NCBI GenBank assembly: GCA_002104945.1
Contig: MCFH01000035.1
Span: 496,001 to 560,000 of the forward strand
DNA: 64,000 nucleotides
Reading direction: 5' to 3'
Source of the DNA: Piromyces finnis
Lineage: Eukaryota; Neocallimastigomycota; Neocallimastigomycetes; Neocallimastigales; Neocallimastigaceae
This document shows positions 49,249 to 62,529 of the stretch, piece by piece (position 1 is the first letter of the stretch; the number at the start of each line of letters is the position of its first letter). The translations under genes were made by a program, and so were the position numbers. The notes beneath the pieces are model-generated. The model made no database searches, was not told the origin of the DNA, and worked only from the letters and a program-made list of their open reading frames with translations.

Positions 49249-52200
49249 TTAAATATTACTATTTTAAACATATATAACAGTGCTTAAATAATAATATATT
49301 CAAAATATTAAAAATTAGTTTTTAATAAATTATTTGATAGTTTTATTAAATTATTTCTTTATAGAATATTTCATTTATTAATCAAAAACCAGAACATCTA
49401 AAAAATAAAGATAAAATATTTATTTTTATTTATTTAAATAATATAAAATAATTATACACATATAATATACTATTTGCAAATTATTTAAAATAAAATAATA
49501 ATAGTATTTATTCCAATACATATATGATTATATAAAATAATGTTTATTATTACAGCATTAATTCTTAATATATCTTCTATAATAAAATACCATTATACCA
49601 TTGCAACATATAATTTAAAAGAAACAATACTAATAAAACAATAGTGCTCTTATGGATTTAGTATAATTTATTCCAATGATATATAAAATAATTTCTATTT
49701 TTATTTAATAGTATTAAAGTTTTCTCTTTCTTTAATAGAGTAAATAGTTATTGTTGTAAATTCGGAAATATTTAAATTAATATATTGTGATACATTTTAG
49801 ATATTTCCTTTTAAAGTAAATCATCTTTTATTTATTCCATTTTCATTAAATTTTTAAGTTCTTTAATTTCATATATATATATTTGATTATATTTATTTTT
49901 CCTTTTTTCCTTATATCAACTAGGATATTAAACCAATTAAAAAAACAATAATAAATATATATGGAAATATTTTATATATTTTATATATTATATATTACGA
50001 ATATATTTTTGATAAAAACTATATAAAATAAGATTCTTTATTCATTTAACCACTTTTATTATTTTAGTAAATATTAAAATATGACCATGACATAAGATTA
50101 TTTAATTTTATTATTATAATAAAAAAAAAGGATATGATCATATGATCTTTTATTCTCCAGTTATTTATCAATTAATAAATTAACTTTTAATCCAATCTCA
50201 TAGTAATATAATGATTCAACTATTTAGCAAAATTAATTAATAATATGTTTTTAAAATTTATATAAAAAAAATAATGATAACAATGATTTAATTTTTTATT
50301 TATTAAATTAATTTAATAAAACTTATTCGGAGAATATTTAGTTAAGAGTTCTAAAGTATATAGGTAGTTATTATTATAGACTATATATATATAATCCTAA
50401 TATTATGTAGAAAAGAATCATATACATACATTCTTTGAATAACAAATAGTACAACACATGAAAAATTAAAAATTCATTACAATAGAAAAACAAAATAAAT
50501 TATAGAAAATATATCATACATAAAGTTAAAAATATGAAACATTTTTCTTTAATATTATTCTATTTTTTATTGCTTTAAATTTTTTATAACTTATTAATAG
50601 CCTATTTATTTTATAATATTAATGTCATTTTCATCTATTTAAAATTAACATATATAAGAAAATTTAAAAAAAAAAAAAATAAAAAATACATATATAATAT
50701 AGTATAATAATAATTAATAATATATATCAAAAAAAAATTAAAATAGAAAATTAAATATCCTAATTAATTATTGAAATTTTCTTTTTTATATAGATTTTTA
50801 AGAATTTATTATAACCACTTTATATCTTAAAAAATAAATTAATCTAGTGATTATGATCGATGATCCTTTATATGGAATTTAATTAATAAAGCTTAAAAAT
50901 TAATCTTTTAAATAAAAAATTAATTATATATTAAATAAGGTTATGTACCTTGATATATATTATATAATGAATAATATTATTACGATTCATAATATGTAAT
51001 AAATTTATATTAATATTTAAATAATTTATTTATTGTAATATATTATATACTATTATATATGATTATATAAAACATATTAAAACAAAAAGTGACATGATAT
51101 ATAATTATAAAATTTATAAATATTGTAGTAAATGATAATTAACGATTCTCTTACAATATTACATTAGTAATTCTCTTTTGTAAAAGCTAAAAATTTATTA
51201 TTACCGTACTTTTAAAGGATAAATTATTATATTAAAAATAAATTGAAGTATATCTTTAAAAAATACTTTTTAATCTATTAAATAAAATAAGAAACAATAT
51301 CTTTAAAAAATATACTAAATATATTGATAATATAGATTTAAATATATTAATATTAATCAATATATAAATTAATTGTTTAAAAAATATAAATTAAAAGAAT
51401 TCATTAAAAAAATATATTAAATATATAAATATAATATGTTTAATATATATTAAAGCCATTCAACAGTATTAAATAAATTGAATTTAATATAATATATTAT
51501 TTATATTTAAATTCTAAATATTATATACAAAAAAAAATTTTGGTAAGGTTTTTTTTATCTTACATTGGTAGACATTATTTCTTTTTTTTAATATATTAAT
51601 ATGAATAATACAATATAATTTACATATTGGGAAAATAATGGTTATCTTTTTTTTTATATTAACTTTTATATTAAATTTCTATATTAAATATGATTATATA
51701 TATATTATTGTATTACAAATACAAATATATAAATCTTGTTGTTATATATTTATAAATATATAAAAATTAATTTAATATAAATTAAAGTTAACTTTTTAAT
51801 TACATTCTAATAAATTAAAATAAAAAAGATATAAACTTTATTTATTATTTAATTATTTAACTTTTACTTTTTAGATTAATCAATATGTTTTAAATTATTG
51901 CAATTGTAATGAATACAATAATAGTTAACTTGATTATATTAATATTGTTATTAATATAAATTAATACTATTTCATATATTAAAATATTTTATATAAATAT
52001 ATTATAATATATAGAATTAAACAATGTGTCATTGTTTTAATTATTTTTTAGGTAGGATTAATATTATTTATACCACTTAATTTTTATATACGCGTTTCTA
52101 TAAACTTTATTTATTATATTTTTAATGAATTATCATGTAATTTTCAATTACATCTATGACATAATAATAAAAAAATCACTTCATATAAAATAAAAAAAAG

Positions 52201-52533
52201 ATGCCTTTCATTTATATTTTTTTTTTTTATTTTTTTCTTATTATTAAATTTATTATTTTATTTTTGTTTTTTTAATACATAATTTTTTATTTAGTAAATA
52301 ATATTTTTTATTTTATTATAAAAAAATATAAAATAAAAGAAATTATTTATTATCAAAAATAAAAAAAAACAAATAAAACTTCCTGGAGAAGAATAAAATA
52401 AAATTAATAAACAATAATAAATAAAAACAATTACAATTATAGAAAAACAAATATATTTTTTTTTGATAAAAAAAATTTATTCAGTAAAATATTAAAAGGA
52501 ATAAATAATCCAAAAAATAAAAAAAAAAAAAAA
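49249..52533. other. Long A+T-rich intergenic region
   Basis: About 3.3 kb made almost entirely of A and T with many (AT)n and (TATA)n stretches on both strands. No exon, tRNA or repeat family is recognised. Its right end holds the xylanase promoter, where a run of A precedes the ATG at 52534. Confidence 0.55.
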
Positions 52534-55500
52534 ATGAGATCTTATTTAAAGAAAATAAGTATTTTAGCTATAGCTGCTGCTGCTGCTAGTGCTGAACTTG
52601 TTAAAAGAGATCCATACTGGATCAAAATGGCAGATGTCATTCAACAAGTTAGACCAGATTTTTACTATGGTGTTGCCACTACAAAGTCATTCTTTTCTAA
52701 CCCAAAATACAAAGATATCATTTCTACTTACAACTTACATAGTAAATATTATTGGAACTATAATTTTTATTTTGGATTGAAAAAATAAAAAATATATTAT
52801 TTAATTTAATTTATTAATATATATATTTATAATTTTTCATTTTTTTTTAAATAGCTGGTGGTAATGAATGTAAATTCTACACTATTCAAGGTACTCAAAC
52901 TTTCAATACTAAACAATGTGATGATTCAATTGCTTTTGCTAAGAAATTCGGTGCTAAATTCCGTGGACATAATCTTTTCTGGCCAGCCAACTCTCCAGTA
53001 AGTTTGAATATTTTTTATTGAAATTAATTTAAAATTAAAATATTAATATATTTTAGTTTTAAATTAATTAAATTAATTATAAATAATTTTATTAAAATAA
53101 GATAATATTGTAAAATAAAAAAATGAAATAAGTGATATTAACAATTATTTATTAATAATTTTTTTTATTTAAAGGATTGGTTCAAAAATTACAGTGATGA
53201 TATTGAAGAAGTTAAAGCTTATTATCTTGACTATGTTGCCAAGGTTTTAGACCATTACAAAGATGAAGAAGATATCATCTACTGGGATGTTGTTAATGAA
53301 TCCGTCACTGATGATTCTACTATCGATAAGTATAAGTTACGTTATGGTTCTGATAGAAGTAATGAATTCAAGGGTTGGGATACTTACACTGAAGATATTT
53401 TCACTCTTGCTCGTGAACATACTAATCCAAATGTTAAATTAATTTACAATGATTATAATGCTGAAAACAACAACGGTAACTTCAATGGTAAAACTGGTGC
53501 TGTTTACAAGTATATTAAGGAAATGAAAGAAAAGGGTATTCCAATTGATGGTGTAGGTTTACAAATGCACATTTCTTGTAACTACACTCCAAACTACGAA
53601 CAACTCACTGAATTAATTGATATGTACAAAGAAATCGGTGTTGAAGTTCATGTTACTGAAATTGATGTCAGTATGAAGAATTGTAAAACTCATGACCAAC
53701 AAAGAAAATTATATATGGATGTTTTCAGAGCTTGTTTTGATAATGAAAACTGTAAGGTTTTTACTGTTTGGGGTGCTTATGATACTGAATCATGGATTGG
53801 TGCTTCAAACGTTCCATTACCATTTGATGATGATATGTATCCAAAGGATATCTACTTTGATATGTTAGAATATGTTATGAAACAATTACCAGAAGATGCT
53901 ACTTACCCAACTCCAACTGTTACTAAGCCAGTTGCTGAACCAACTTCTGCTGAAAATGAATTAAAAAATGCTAAATACATTGTTAAGCCAGGAGAATTTA
54001 TGCTTAACGCTGCTTGGCAAGATTGGTCATGGGGTAACGATGAAAATAGTTTTGATGATGATGGTAATTATCAAGCTACTTTCCAAGAAGAAAAATATGG
54101 TGCTCTCTCCCTTCACACTGGTGATACATTCAATGCTGGTAAGCTTCATTTAGAACTTAAGAGTGATACTGAAGGTGCTCCAATCAACATTGTTGTTCAC
54201 ACTATTGAAGGTAATGAATTTGTTACTCTTGAAACTATTTCTAGCCCATCTACTGAAGAACTTGAAGCCTATGATATTGATGTTCCAGCTGTTTCTGGTG
54301 ATAACTACAACAGAATTTCTATTCAAGATGCCTGGGGTAAAGCAATTACTGTTACTGTTAACAATATTTACTTCATTCCATCTGAAGTTCCACAAGAAAA
54401 TAAACCAATCAATACTAATGGCGAAAGATACGATCTTGTTAAGGAAGGTGATTACATGATTAATCCAAAATGGCAAAACTGGTCTTGGGGTGTTGAAAAT
54501 AGCGAATTTGATGACGATGGTAATATGGTTAACTACATTGCTGCTGGTACTTATGGTGGTGTTTCCTTCAAGAGAGGAGATAGTAATACTTTTGGTAAGG
54601 GTACTTTCCACTTTAAGGCTATGGTTAACGACACTAATGCTCAAATTCAAGTATTATTCCACACTACTGCTGATGAATATGTTGCTATCGGAAGTGTTAG
54701 CGATCTTTCTGACTCTGAATTAGTCGAATACACTCTTGAAGTTGATGAACCAACTGCTGAAAAGTACGATAGATTCACAATTCAAGATGTTGCTAACAAT
54801 GGTCTTGTTCTTACTCTTAATGATGTTTACTTCATTTCAGCTGCATCTGAAGCTCCAGAAACTTCTGTTAATACTGATGGTGAAAGATACGATATTGTTA
54901 AGGAAGGTGATTACATGATTGATGCTAAATGGCAAAACTGGTCTTGGGGTGTTGAAGATAATGAATTTGATGATGATGGTAATATGGTTAACTACATTAC
55001 TGCTGGTACTTGGGGTGGTGTTTCCTTCAAGAGAGGAGATAGTACTTTATTCGGAAAGGGTATTTTCCACTTTAAGGCTATGGTCAATGACACTAATGCT
55101 CAAATTCAAGTATTATTCCACACTACTGCTGATGAATATGTTGCTATCGGAAGTGTTAGCGATCTTTCTGACTCTGAATTAGTTGAATACACTCTTGAAG
55201 TTGATGAACCAGTCGCTGAAATGTACGATAGAATTACAATTCAAGATGTTGCTAACAATGGTCTTGTTCTTACTCTTAATGATGTTTACTTCATCTCCAC
55301 TCCAGCTGAATCAGTTGAAGAACCAAGTACTACTGAACCAGTCGAAGAACCAACTGCCACTGAATCAGTTCAAGAACCAACTGAACCAGCTGTTGAACCA
55401 GAAATCAAGGGTACTAAGTATGATATTGTTAAGGAAGGAGCTGTCAATAGTGAATGGCAAAACTGGTCATGGGGTGTCAATGACAGTGAAATTGATGAAA

Positions 55501-56675
55501 ATGGTGCTATGGCCAATGAACTTAATGCCGGTGATTGGGCTGGTGTTTCCTTCAAGAGAAGTGACACTACCAAATTCGGTAAGTTCACTTTATACTTCAA
55601 GGCTATGGTCAGTGATCCAAAGGCTGTTATTCAAGTAATTCTTCACAACTCTGCTGATGAAGATGATTCCCTCAATGTTGGTAGCTTCAAGGGACTTTCT
55701 GATTCTGAAATGAAAGAATACACTCTTGAAATTGATGAAGAAGCTAAATATGACAGAATTACTATTCAAGATATCTACAACAAGGGATACACTCTTTACC
55801 TTAATGATGTTTTCATTGTTATTCCAGAACAAGAATCTGAACCATCTACTGATGAAGTTAGCGGTACTAAGTATGATATTATTAAGGAAGGAGCTGTCAC
55901 TAGTGAATGGATGAACTGGTCTTGGGGTATCAATGACAGTGAAATTGATGAAAATGGTGCTATGGCCAATGAACTTAATGCCGGTGATTGGGCTGGTGTT
56001 TCCTTCAAGAGAAGTGACACTACCAAATTCGGTAAGTTCACTTTATACTTCAAGGCTATGGTCAGTGATCCAAAGGCTGTTATTCAAGTTGTTGTTCACA
56101 ATTCCTCCGAAGAAGATGATTACACTACTGTCGGCAGTTTCAAGGGACTTTCTGACTCCGAAATGAAGGAATACAGTCTTGAAGTTGATGTCGATGCTAA
56201 ATATGATAGAATTACTATTCAAGATATCTACAACAAGGGATACACTCTCTACATTAATGATGTATACATTGTTGTTCCAGAAAAAGAAGATGAACCAATT
56301 GATGAAAACTGTTGGGCATCTGCTTTAGGTTTCACTTGTTGTAAGGCAACCAAGACTGTCGTTATGGAAGATGCTGATGGTGCTTGGGGTGTTGAAGATG
56401 GTTTCTGGTGTGGTATTGTTGAAGATACTGAAGATACTTGTTGGTCCTCTAAGATTGGTTATCCATGTTGTAAGGAAAACAACGTTATTTACGCCATTGA
56501 CTCTCAAGGTAGTTGGGGTTATGAAAATGATTCATGGTGTGGTATTTCAAAGGTTAACGAAGAATGTGAATTCAATACTCTTGGTTATTCTTGCTGTCCA
56601 GACGCTACTGTCGTTTATGAAGATGACCACAAATGGGGATATGTTAACAACCACTGGTGTGGTGTTACCTTTTAA
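52534..56675 (+). CDS. Cellulosomal GH10 endo-1,4-beta-xylanase with five CBM29-like modules and three fungal dockerins
   Basis: Exons 52534-52741, 52855-52997 and 53175-56675 (introns GT-AG) give 1283 residues. A signal peptide (1-20) is followed by a GH10 catalytic domain to about 358. It has the acid/base Glu159 in WDVVNE and the nucleophile Glu279 in VHVTEIDVS. Five modules of about 130-170 residues follow, starting near 383, 535, 688, 865 and 1016, each with NWSWG, YGGVSFKRGD or WAGVSFKRSD, and YDRxTIQD motifs. These resemble CBM29 of gut-fungal NCP1; the family assignment is by eye. Three Cys-rich dockerins begin near 1163, 1206 and 1248 (CC...WG...WCG) and anchor the enzyme to the extracellular cellulosome. 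It hydrolyses xylan in plant cell walls. The exons are much richer in G+C than their surroundings. Modules 2/3 and 4/5 are recent duplicates. Confidence 0.96.
55480..56088 (+). repeat. Recently duplicated module pair in the xylanase gene
   Basis: Parts of modules 4 (about 55484-55638) and 5 (about 55938-56092) are identical over about 155 bp, including synonymous sites. This points to recent duplication or conversion within the gene. Confidence 0.85.
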
Positions 56676-57582
56676 ATAAAATATATAGAGAAAACAACTC
56701 ACTGAATTTAATTTTTTATTAAAAAAATCTTCCCATTTTGTTTTAATTTTAAAAGATTTAAATAAAATATGATTATATAATATAAATATAAATAAACTTC
56801 TAAAATATATAATATATATTCTTTATAAAAATAAATAATAAATTACTTTCTATTTAATAAAAAAGAATTTAATAATAAATATATAAAATATATATTATTT
56901 TTTTTTTTTTTAAATAAGATCCAAAAAGAAAAATAATAAGAAAAATAATAAGAAAAAATTTTTTTGGAAATACAATTAATAATAAAAAAAAAAAAGGAAA
57001 AGAAAGGAATAAAGAAAAAAACAAGCAAAAGGGAAGATAAATAAAAAAAAATAATAAACAAATAAAATAAAAATAAAAAAAACAATAAACAAAAAATTAT
57101 CATTATTAGAAGTTTTTTTTTTATAAAATTATACATAATAGATATAGAAATTATTGCAATAGAAAGATAATATTATTAATTCGTTTGGTGGTATTAACAG
57201 CTTAATAGTAATATTCAAGTGTCCAAATGTAGTTATAATATTTTACGAAATTCTAATCTAACCATTTATCCATTAATATTTTAATTCAATGGTTAATGAA
57301 ATAATAATTTAGATATAAAGAAAATGAAGAAGATCGATGATCGAATAAATGCTCTTAGTATAAATAGTTAAGGAAAAAATTAATTAAGCTTCAATTTTAT
57401 ATAAAACCTTTTTATTATTTTGATTTATAAAAAAGTTCACTTTTAAATGTTAATAAAGAATCAAATAAAATTTAAAACTCAAATTATTAACAAAAGAATC
57501 TTAAATAAATTTTTAATAAATTTTTATTATTGTCTTTACAAAATTTTTTATCAAACCTTATTTAATAATAAAATAATTCAAC
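56676..57582. other. A+T-rich intergenic region
   Basis: Nothing recognised. It contains the 3' flank of the xylanase gene and the broken end of the copia element. Confidence 0.5.
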
Positions 57583-60500
57583 CTATTCTCGAAACTCCTG
57601 ATAATTATTAATGTAATTCTCTTGAGAAATAATGTATTTGGATCCTTTCTTCTCAATCTTTATTCCTAGAATATAGTTAATGAGACCACTATTTGATATT
57701 TTAAATTTACTTTTAATTTTGCTTATTTCTCTCTCTATTGTATTTGTTTTTCCAACTATAACCATGTCGTCTACATATAGACCAATTATACATTTTACGT
57801 ATTTGTTTTCTTTTAACGTATAAATACATGGTTCGGATTTTAATGGTTTAAAGTTATTATTTTTCAGGAATTTATCTATTGTTTTATTCCATTGTCTTCC
57901 TGATTGTTTTAAACCATAGAGAGCTTTATTCAGCTTTCAGTATCCTCCCCCAAAGATGCTATCTCCAAGCGGAATTGTGGTGTAAATATCCATATATAAT
58001 GGAGCATTGAAGTAGGCAGCTTTTATATCAAGCTGATATATATCCCACTTAAATTTTACAGCAATAGCAATAATAAATTTTAGACTGTCAATATTTAAAG
58101 TTGGAGAATAGGTTAAGTCAAAATCAATACCTTGTTTTTGACGGAAACCTCTGGCGACAAGTCTAGCTTTAAAACGTACTATTTTATTATTGCTGTCCCT
58201 TTTAACAGCAAAAACTCATTTTGTAGATATGATATTTTCATCTTCCAAGTTTGAATCATCCATAGATTTATTGTTGTTCAGGATATAAGAATGAGAGTCA
58301 CGTGTAATATCAGGAGAATCAGAAATTTTTGAATTTAAATTTATGTTATCATTAATATCCATATTATCAGAGTTGGTAGAATTATCCTGTGTAACATTAG
58401 AATTTATGCTAGAATTATGACGTGGTTTATTTGATTTATCATCCAATAGAATGGCATCATTTTTATTTTGAATTTTTGAATCAATTTTTGAAAAATTTTT
58501 ATTAATAAAAATTTTTTCACGATGATCAGAAATTGAATTTTCAGTAAAATTATCACCAGCATTCTCGGTATAAAGAACATTTTTAGTGGTGAAGTCATCA
58601 GTTGAAGAATTATTATAATATTCATGATTTTTGATAATTTTATTTTTGTTTTTATCAGCAAGAGTTTTACCAAAACAAACGTTATCAGGACCAGGAGTTT
58701 CAGGATATTGGTATTTATTATTTTCGTTGATATTATTTGAAATTTTACAATTTTTCTTTTCGAAATTGCAATTGTCATTTGCAATTTCTTCTAAAACTTT
58801 TAAAATGTCATTTGTGAATTTATAATTATTAAATTTCGAATTTGAATTATTATTTTTATTTTGAGTGTCTTCATTCATGTATAAAGAATTTGTTTTTGAA
58901 TTGTTCATTAGATTACTTTTTGAACTTTCCTTAGTTTGAGAAATAATATTAGTCTTTTTATTACTTTCTTCCTCTTTCCTTTCAGTTTTTTCTTCTATTG
59001 TGTTGTTATATGTTAAATTTTCATCAACCAGGTCCTCGTCCATAGTACTTATATTATCTTCATTTACCATTTTTTCTTCTTCTGCTTCTTCTTCTTCCTC
59101 TTTTACTTCTTCTGCGTTATTATTGTTGTTTGTTGATTCTGAGGGGTCCTTTTTGTCGTAATTGTTAATATTATATGAATCGTTGAAAGAGAAATACGGA
59201 TCGTTTATATTTTTATTTTTATAGGTGTATTGTGCCGGCTTATCTTCACAGCATTCTATTTTCCTAGAATAGTGGATTTTAAGTTTATCACCACATATCT
59301 CCATGACGATATATGAATGATGTGCTTCAATGAACCCAAGAAATATTTCTTCCTTCGAGTTTGGCGCAAATTTTGATCTTTTTAGAGAATAGTCCTTAAA
59401 GTAGCATATGCATCCAAATACCTTTAGATATTTTAGATCGGCTTCCTCGTTCGTAAACACTTCATCAGGAATTAAATTATTGTTTCCTTGATGTAGTATT
59501 TTGTTGTAAATATAACAAGAATATTTAACAGCAAAACTCCAAAAGTCATCAGATATTTTAGCCCAATATAAAAGTGTTTTAGCAGAATTTTGAATAGTTT
59601 GATTTATTCTTTCTGCTTTTCCATTTAATTCATGTATGTAAGGAAGTGAATTTATCTTCGATATACCATTTTCCTTATAATATTTTATAATTTTACTGCA
59701 GTTATACTCTTTAGCACTATCTGTCTTGAATGTTTTGAATTTATATTTGTCAAAAGTATTATTGATATTCTTTAGTAATTCAATAATAATGTCCGGTGCC
59801 TCAGATCTTGACTTAAGAGTATAAATCCAAGGTTTTCTTGAGTATTCATCCAGCATAGTCATAAAATATTTCTTATTATTTACGGATGAATTAAACAGGC
59901 CTGAAATATCAGAGTGAATAGTCTCTAGAACTCTTCCGGCTTTAGGTACGGTCTTGTTGTGGGGAAACTTCTTTATTTTTGATATTTTGCAGTTTAGGCA
60001 AGGTGTTACTTTAATTTTATGTTGATTTAGATATTTCTTCAGATCCTTCTGGTAGAAATGGCCTAATCTCTTATGTCATATACCTAAATCATCTTCAAAG
60101 TTTGCAATGAATGGTTCATTTATCTTTTTATTAATGTTTATGAGTTTAATTTTGAATTGGTTTAATTTATTTGAATATGTTTGCATTATATTTTTATTTT
60201 CAGAGTCCTTGAAAATAAGTCTGACTTTCCCATCATCAGTAATATCTATAATGCTTCTTAAACCAACTTTAGCAAGTCTTACACCACTAATTAAATTCTT
60301 GCTAACTTTATCTGAGTACAAAACTTTTTCTAACTTATAAGTTTTGTCTTTTATCTTAAACTCATATGAACCATAACCACTAAATTCACAGGTAGTTCCA
60401 TTTGCACATCTAAGTTGGATGTGTTCTTCTGTGAAGTTTTCTAAGATATCCTTATTATTAACAATATGTTCGGCGGCACCAGTATCATAGAACCATTCGT

Positions 60501-61770
60501 TGTATTTATTTTCTCCATACACATAATCTATATTCTTTGTGTTAGGAGTGTCTTCCTCTGTAACTTCATCTTTTTCAATGAGGTAAATATTTCTTTCTGT
60601 TAGAGGTCTAATATCTTCAAATTCTACGTTAATGCCATAACTTTCATTGTCGTCATAGTCTTCGATGATATCTACTTCTTGTTCGAATTTCTTTTGTTGT
60701 TTTTTCTTGTGAACTTGCCTCCCTTGTTGTGAATTTCTCTTTTGTTTACTTTGGTTAAAGGCCTTATTGTTGTTTTTTCTTTCCATTTTGGCTTTTTGGT
60801 TGTATTCACACATTTCGGTAGAGTGACCATATTCACAGCAGATATGACAGTAAGTACGGTGGCTTCTATTTATATCTCTTCTGTTACCGTAGCTTTTATT
60901 CTTTGTTGATTTGTTTTCCCTACTAACAAAATCAACATCCATTGGATCATCAACTTCGTCATCTTCATCTTGGTCGTTGTTAATCCAATCCTCGAAGTAG
61001 GATTTGGCATTGATGTAACTTTTGACCTTCTCATAGAGCTGATCAGAAGTTTCATCTAAAGTTACGTTCAATTGGTTCTTGACACTTCGTGGAAGGGAAT
61101 TGTACATATATTTCAACTTTTCCCTTTCACTTAAGGACACTTTTTGCTCAGACATCTCAAGGAAGATTTCCTTGATTTTATCAACGGTTTTACTGACTTT
61201 GCTTACATCTTCAGTATGTAATTTTCTTAATTTCTTTAGCCAGTATTCAATGTCTGCATTAGCGTTACCGTATTTTGTATTCAACTTTTTGAATACTTGG
61301 TAACTATTGGAACTATGACCAATCTCTCTGAGGATCTTTTCATCCACATTTTGAATGATCATAAGGTAGGCATCAGCACTTAGCTTTTCAGCCGCTAATA
61401 TAATCTCGGCCTTATAAATTGACAAGTTTGCCAATTTATTGGCGTCTACAACATTGTTATCAATGTTGCTGCTTGTATTAGCGTCCTCCCCCGTAGTCTT
61501 AAAGAGGGTTTTATAAACGGACGCAAGATTGCTATTAGGACGGTAGTCGGCGGCGTCAGCAATAATCCTCATAATAGCCACATTATATTCATCTTTGAGA
61601 CTAAGGTTTATCTCAAAGTTGTCTTCTTTAATGGTTCCAACTATGTCTTGTTCAAGGTAGCTAGTTAGACCCTGTCTAGTGGCGGCTGCCTTGATTAAAA
61701 GACTCCAAGTATCATAGTTGGACTTTCCATGAAGACGTTGGTCATTGGCTAAAATGAATTGTTTGGACAT
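57583..61770 (-). pseudogene. Copia gag-pol with three in-frame TGA codons, 3'-truncated
   Basis: From the ATG at 61770 one reading frame runs about 1396 codons, interrupted only by TGA at 60076-60078, 58216-58218 and 57937-57939. Gag carries a CX2CX4HX4C zinc knuckle (CHICCEYGHSTEMC). The protease site is FYDTGAAEHI. After the first TGA comes the pre-integrase zinc region (HKRLGH...CLNC). The integrase core has HSDISG, TDSAKEY and an Asn/Gly/Lys/Glu motif. The second TGA stands where copia elements have Trp before the reverse transcriptase (KxVFAVKRD). The reverse transcriptase shows LDIKAAYFNAP, KALYGLKQ and YVDDMVIVG. A TAG closes the frame at 57583. Protein made in one piece is impossible under the standard code. 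Confidence 0.88.
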
Positions 61771-61841
61771 ATTAAAATTTTTTTTTTAATACACAAAATT
61801 TTTGTAATTTTCTTAAGAAATTTTTATTATTGATTAGAGTT

Positions 61842-61855
61842 TGAGACTCTTAATC
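61842..61855 (-). other. Primer-binding site complementary to a tRNA-Lys anticodon arm
   Basis: Minus strand GATTAAGAGTCTCA follows the LTR's final CA. Its complement TGAGACTCTTAATC is the anticodon stem-loop sequence typical of eukaryotic tRNA-Lys(CUU). Priming from an internally cut tRNA is the established copia mode, where initiator tRNA-Met is used. Confidence 0.7.
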
Positions 61856-62017
61856 TGTGAAATAAATTTAATTAATAAATAATTTTATTAAGGTTAACAA
61901 AGAGAAAAAGTTACATTGTAAACATTATAGGATGTAAGGTCATGTGACCATAGGAAATAAAATAAAATAAATAAAAAATAACTATCTCTACAACACGTAG
62001 ACATTACGTTTACAACA
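61856..62017 (-). repeat. Probable 5' LTR of the copia element
   Basis: About 162 bp starting TGTTGTAAACG and ending TTTCACA, adjacent to the primer-binding site. It contains the near-palindrome GGTCATGTGACC (61938-61949), which includes an E-box-like core. With no second LTR in the window, the exact ends are inferred. Confidence 0.65.
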
Positions 62018-62447
62018 CTTTTAATACATGTTTATGTTTTTATGAGTTAATCACGTGTATCATAAATATATGATATAAATAAATAAAATTATGTGTCCAT
62101 AAATGTTCACAATTTTATTTACTATTAATTAATTATATAATTTTACATTATTTAATTTTTATTTATTAATTAATTATATGGAAAGTATAATTTTATTTAA
62201 TATTATACTATAATTAAAATGTAGCCCATTTCAATGTGTAAGAAAAGACGTTATTATATACTTGTATTATGATAATAATAAATATCAATAATTATTAATA
62301 ATAAATAAATATATAATAATAAATAAACTTACACAAATAATTATTTATATAATTGTAATTATATAATATTATAACTATTAGGTATAAAAATAATATAAAA
62401 TTTTTTAATATTATATATTTAAAAACTTAGAGTCTATTAAAAATAAA
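62018..62447. other. A+T-rich spacer
   Basis: No gene recognised between the copia LTR and the tRNA. Confidence 0.5.
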
Positions 62448-62529
62448 CGTCAGCTGCAGGGTTTGAACCTGCGCGGGCAGAGCCCATCAGATTTCAAGTC
62501 TGACTCCTTAACCACTCGGACAAACTGAC
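62448..62529 (-). tRNA. tRNA-Ser(UGA)
   Basis: An 82-nt cloverleaf on the minus strand. The acceptor stem pairs GTCAGTT with AGCTGAC (one G-U pair), the discriminator is G, and no intron is present. The anticodon loop is TTGAAAT, with anticodon UGA reading UCA and related serine codons. The long variable arm (GGGC...GCCC) is the class II mark of tRNA-Ser, and the T-loop is GTTCAAACC. A downstream T run on the minus strand can serve as the Pol III terminator. Confidence 0.96.

Larger units (their letters stand above)
57583..62017 (-). mobile_element. Ty1/copia LTR retrotransposon lacking its 3' part
   Basis: On the minus strand the order is a probable LTR (62017-61856), a primer-binding site, gag, protease, integrase and reverse transcriptase. 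The reverse transcriptase ends shortly after the YVDD motif, near 57583. RNase H, polypurine tract and 3' LTR are missing, so the element is truncated. Confidence 0.9.

Noticed and set aside
49249-52533. A centromere or origin in the 3.3-kb A+T-rich block
   Set aside because: The composition is the same as other intergenic DNA in the window and no satellite or defined motif is seen.
54150-54650. Minus-strand 166-codon frame in the xylanase gene, and similar overlapping frames
   Set aside because: They are shadows of the xylanase repeats in other frames; they recur wherever the module repeats and show no independent signal.
57583-61770. An alternative genetic code with TGA as tryptophan for the host
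   Set aside because: Host and LINE genes end in TGA at their proper ends (for example 10628-10630 and farnesyltransferase alpha at 33711-33713), and TGG is used for Trp throughout.
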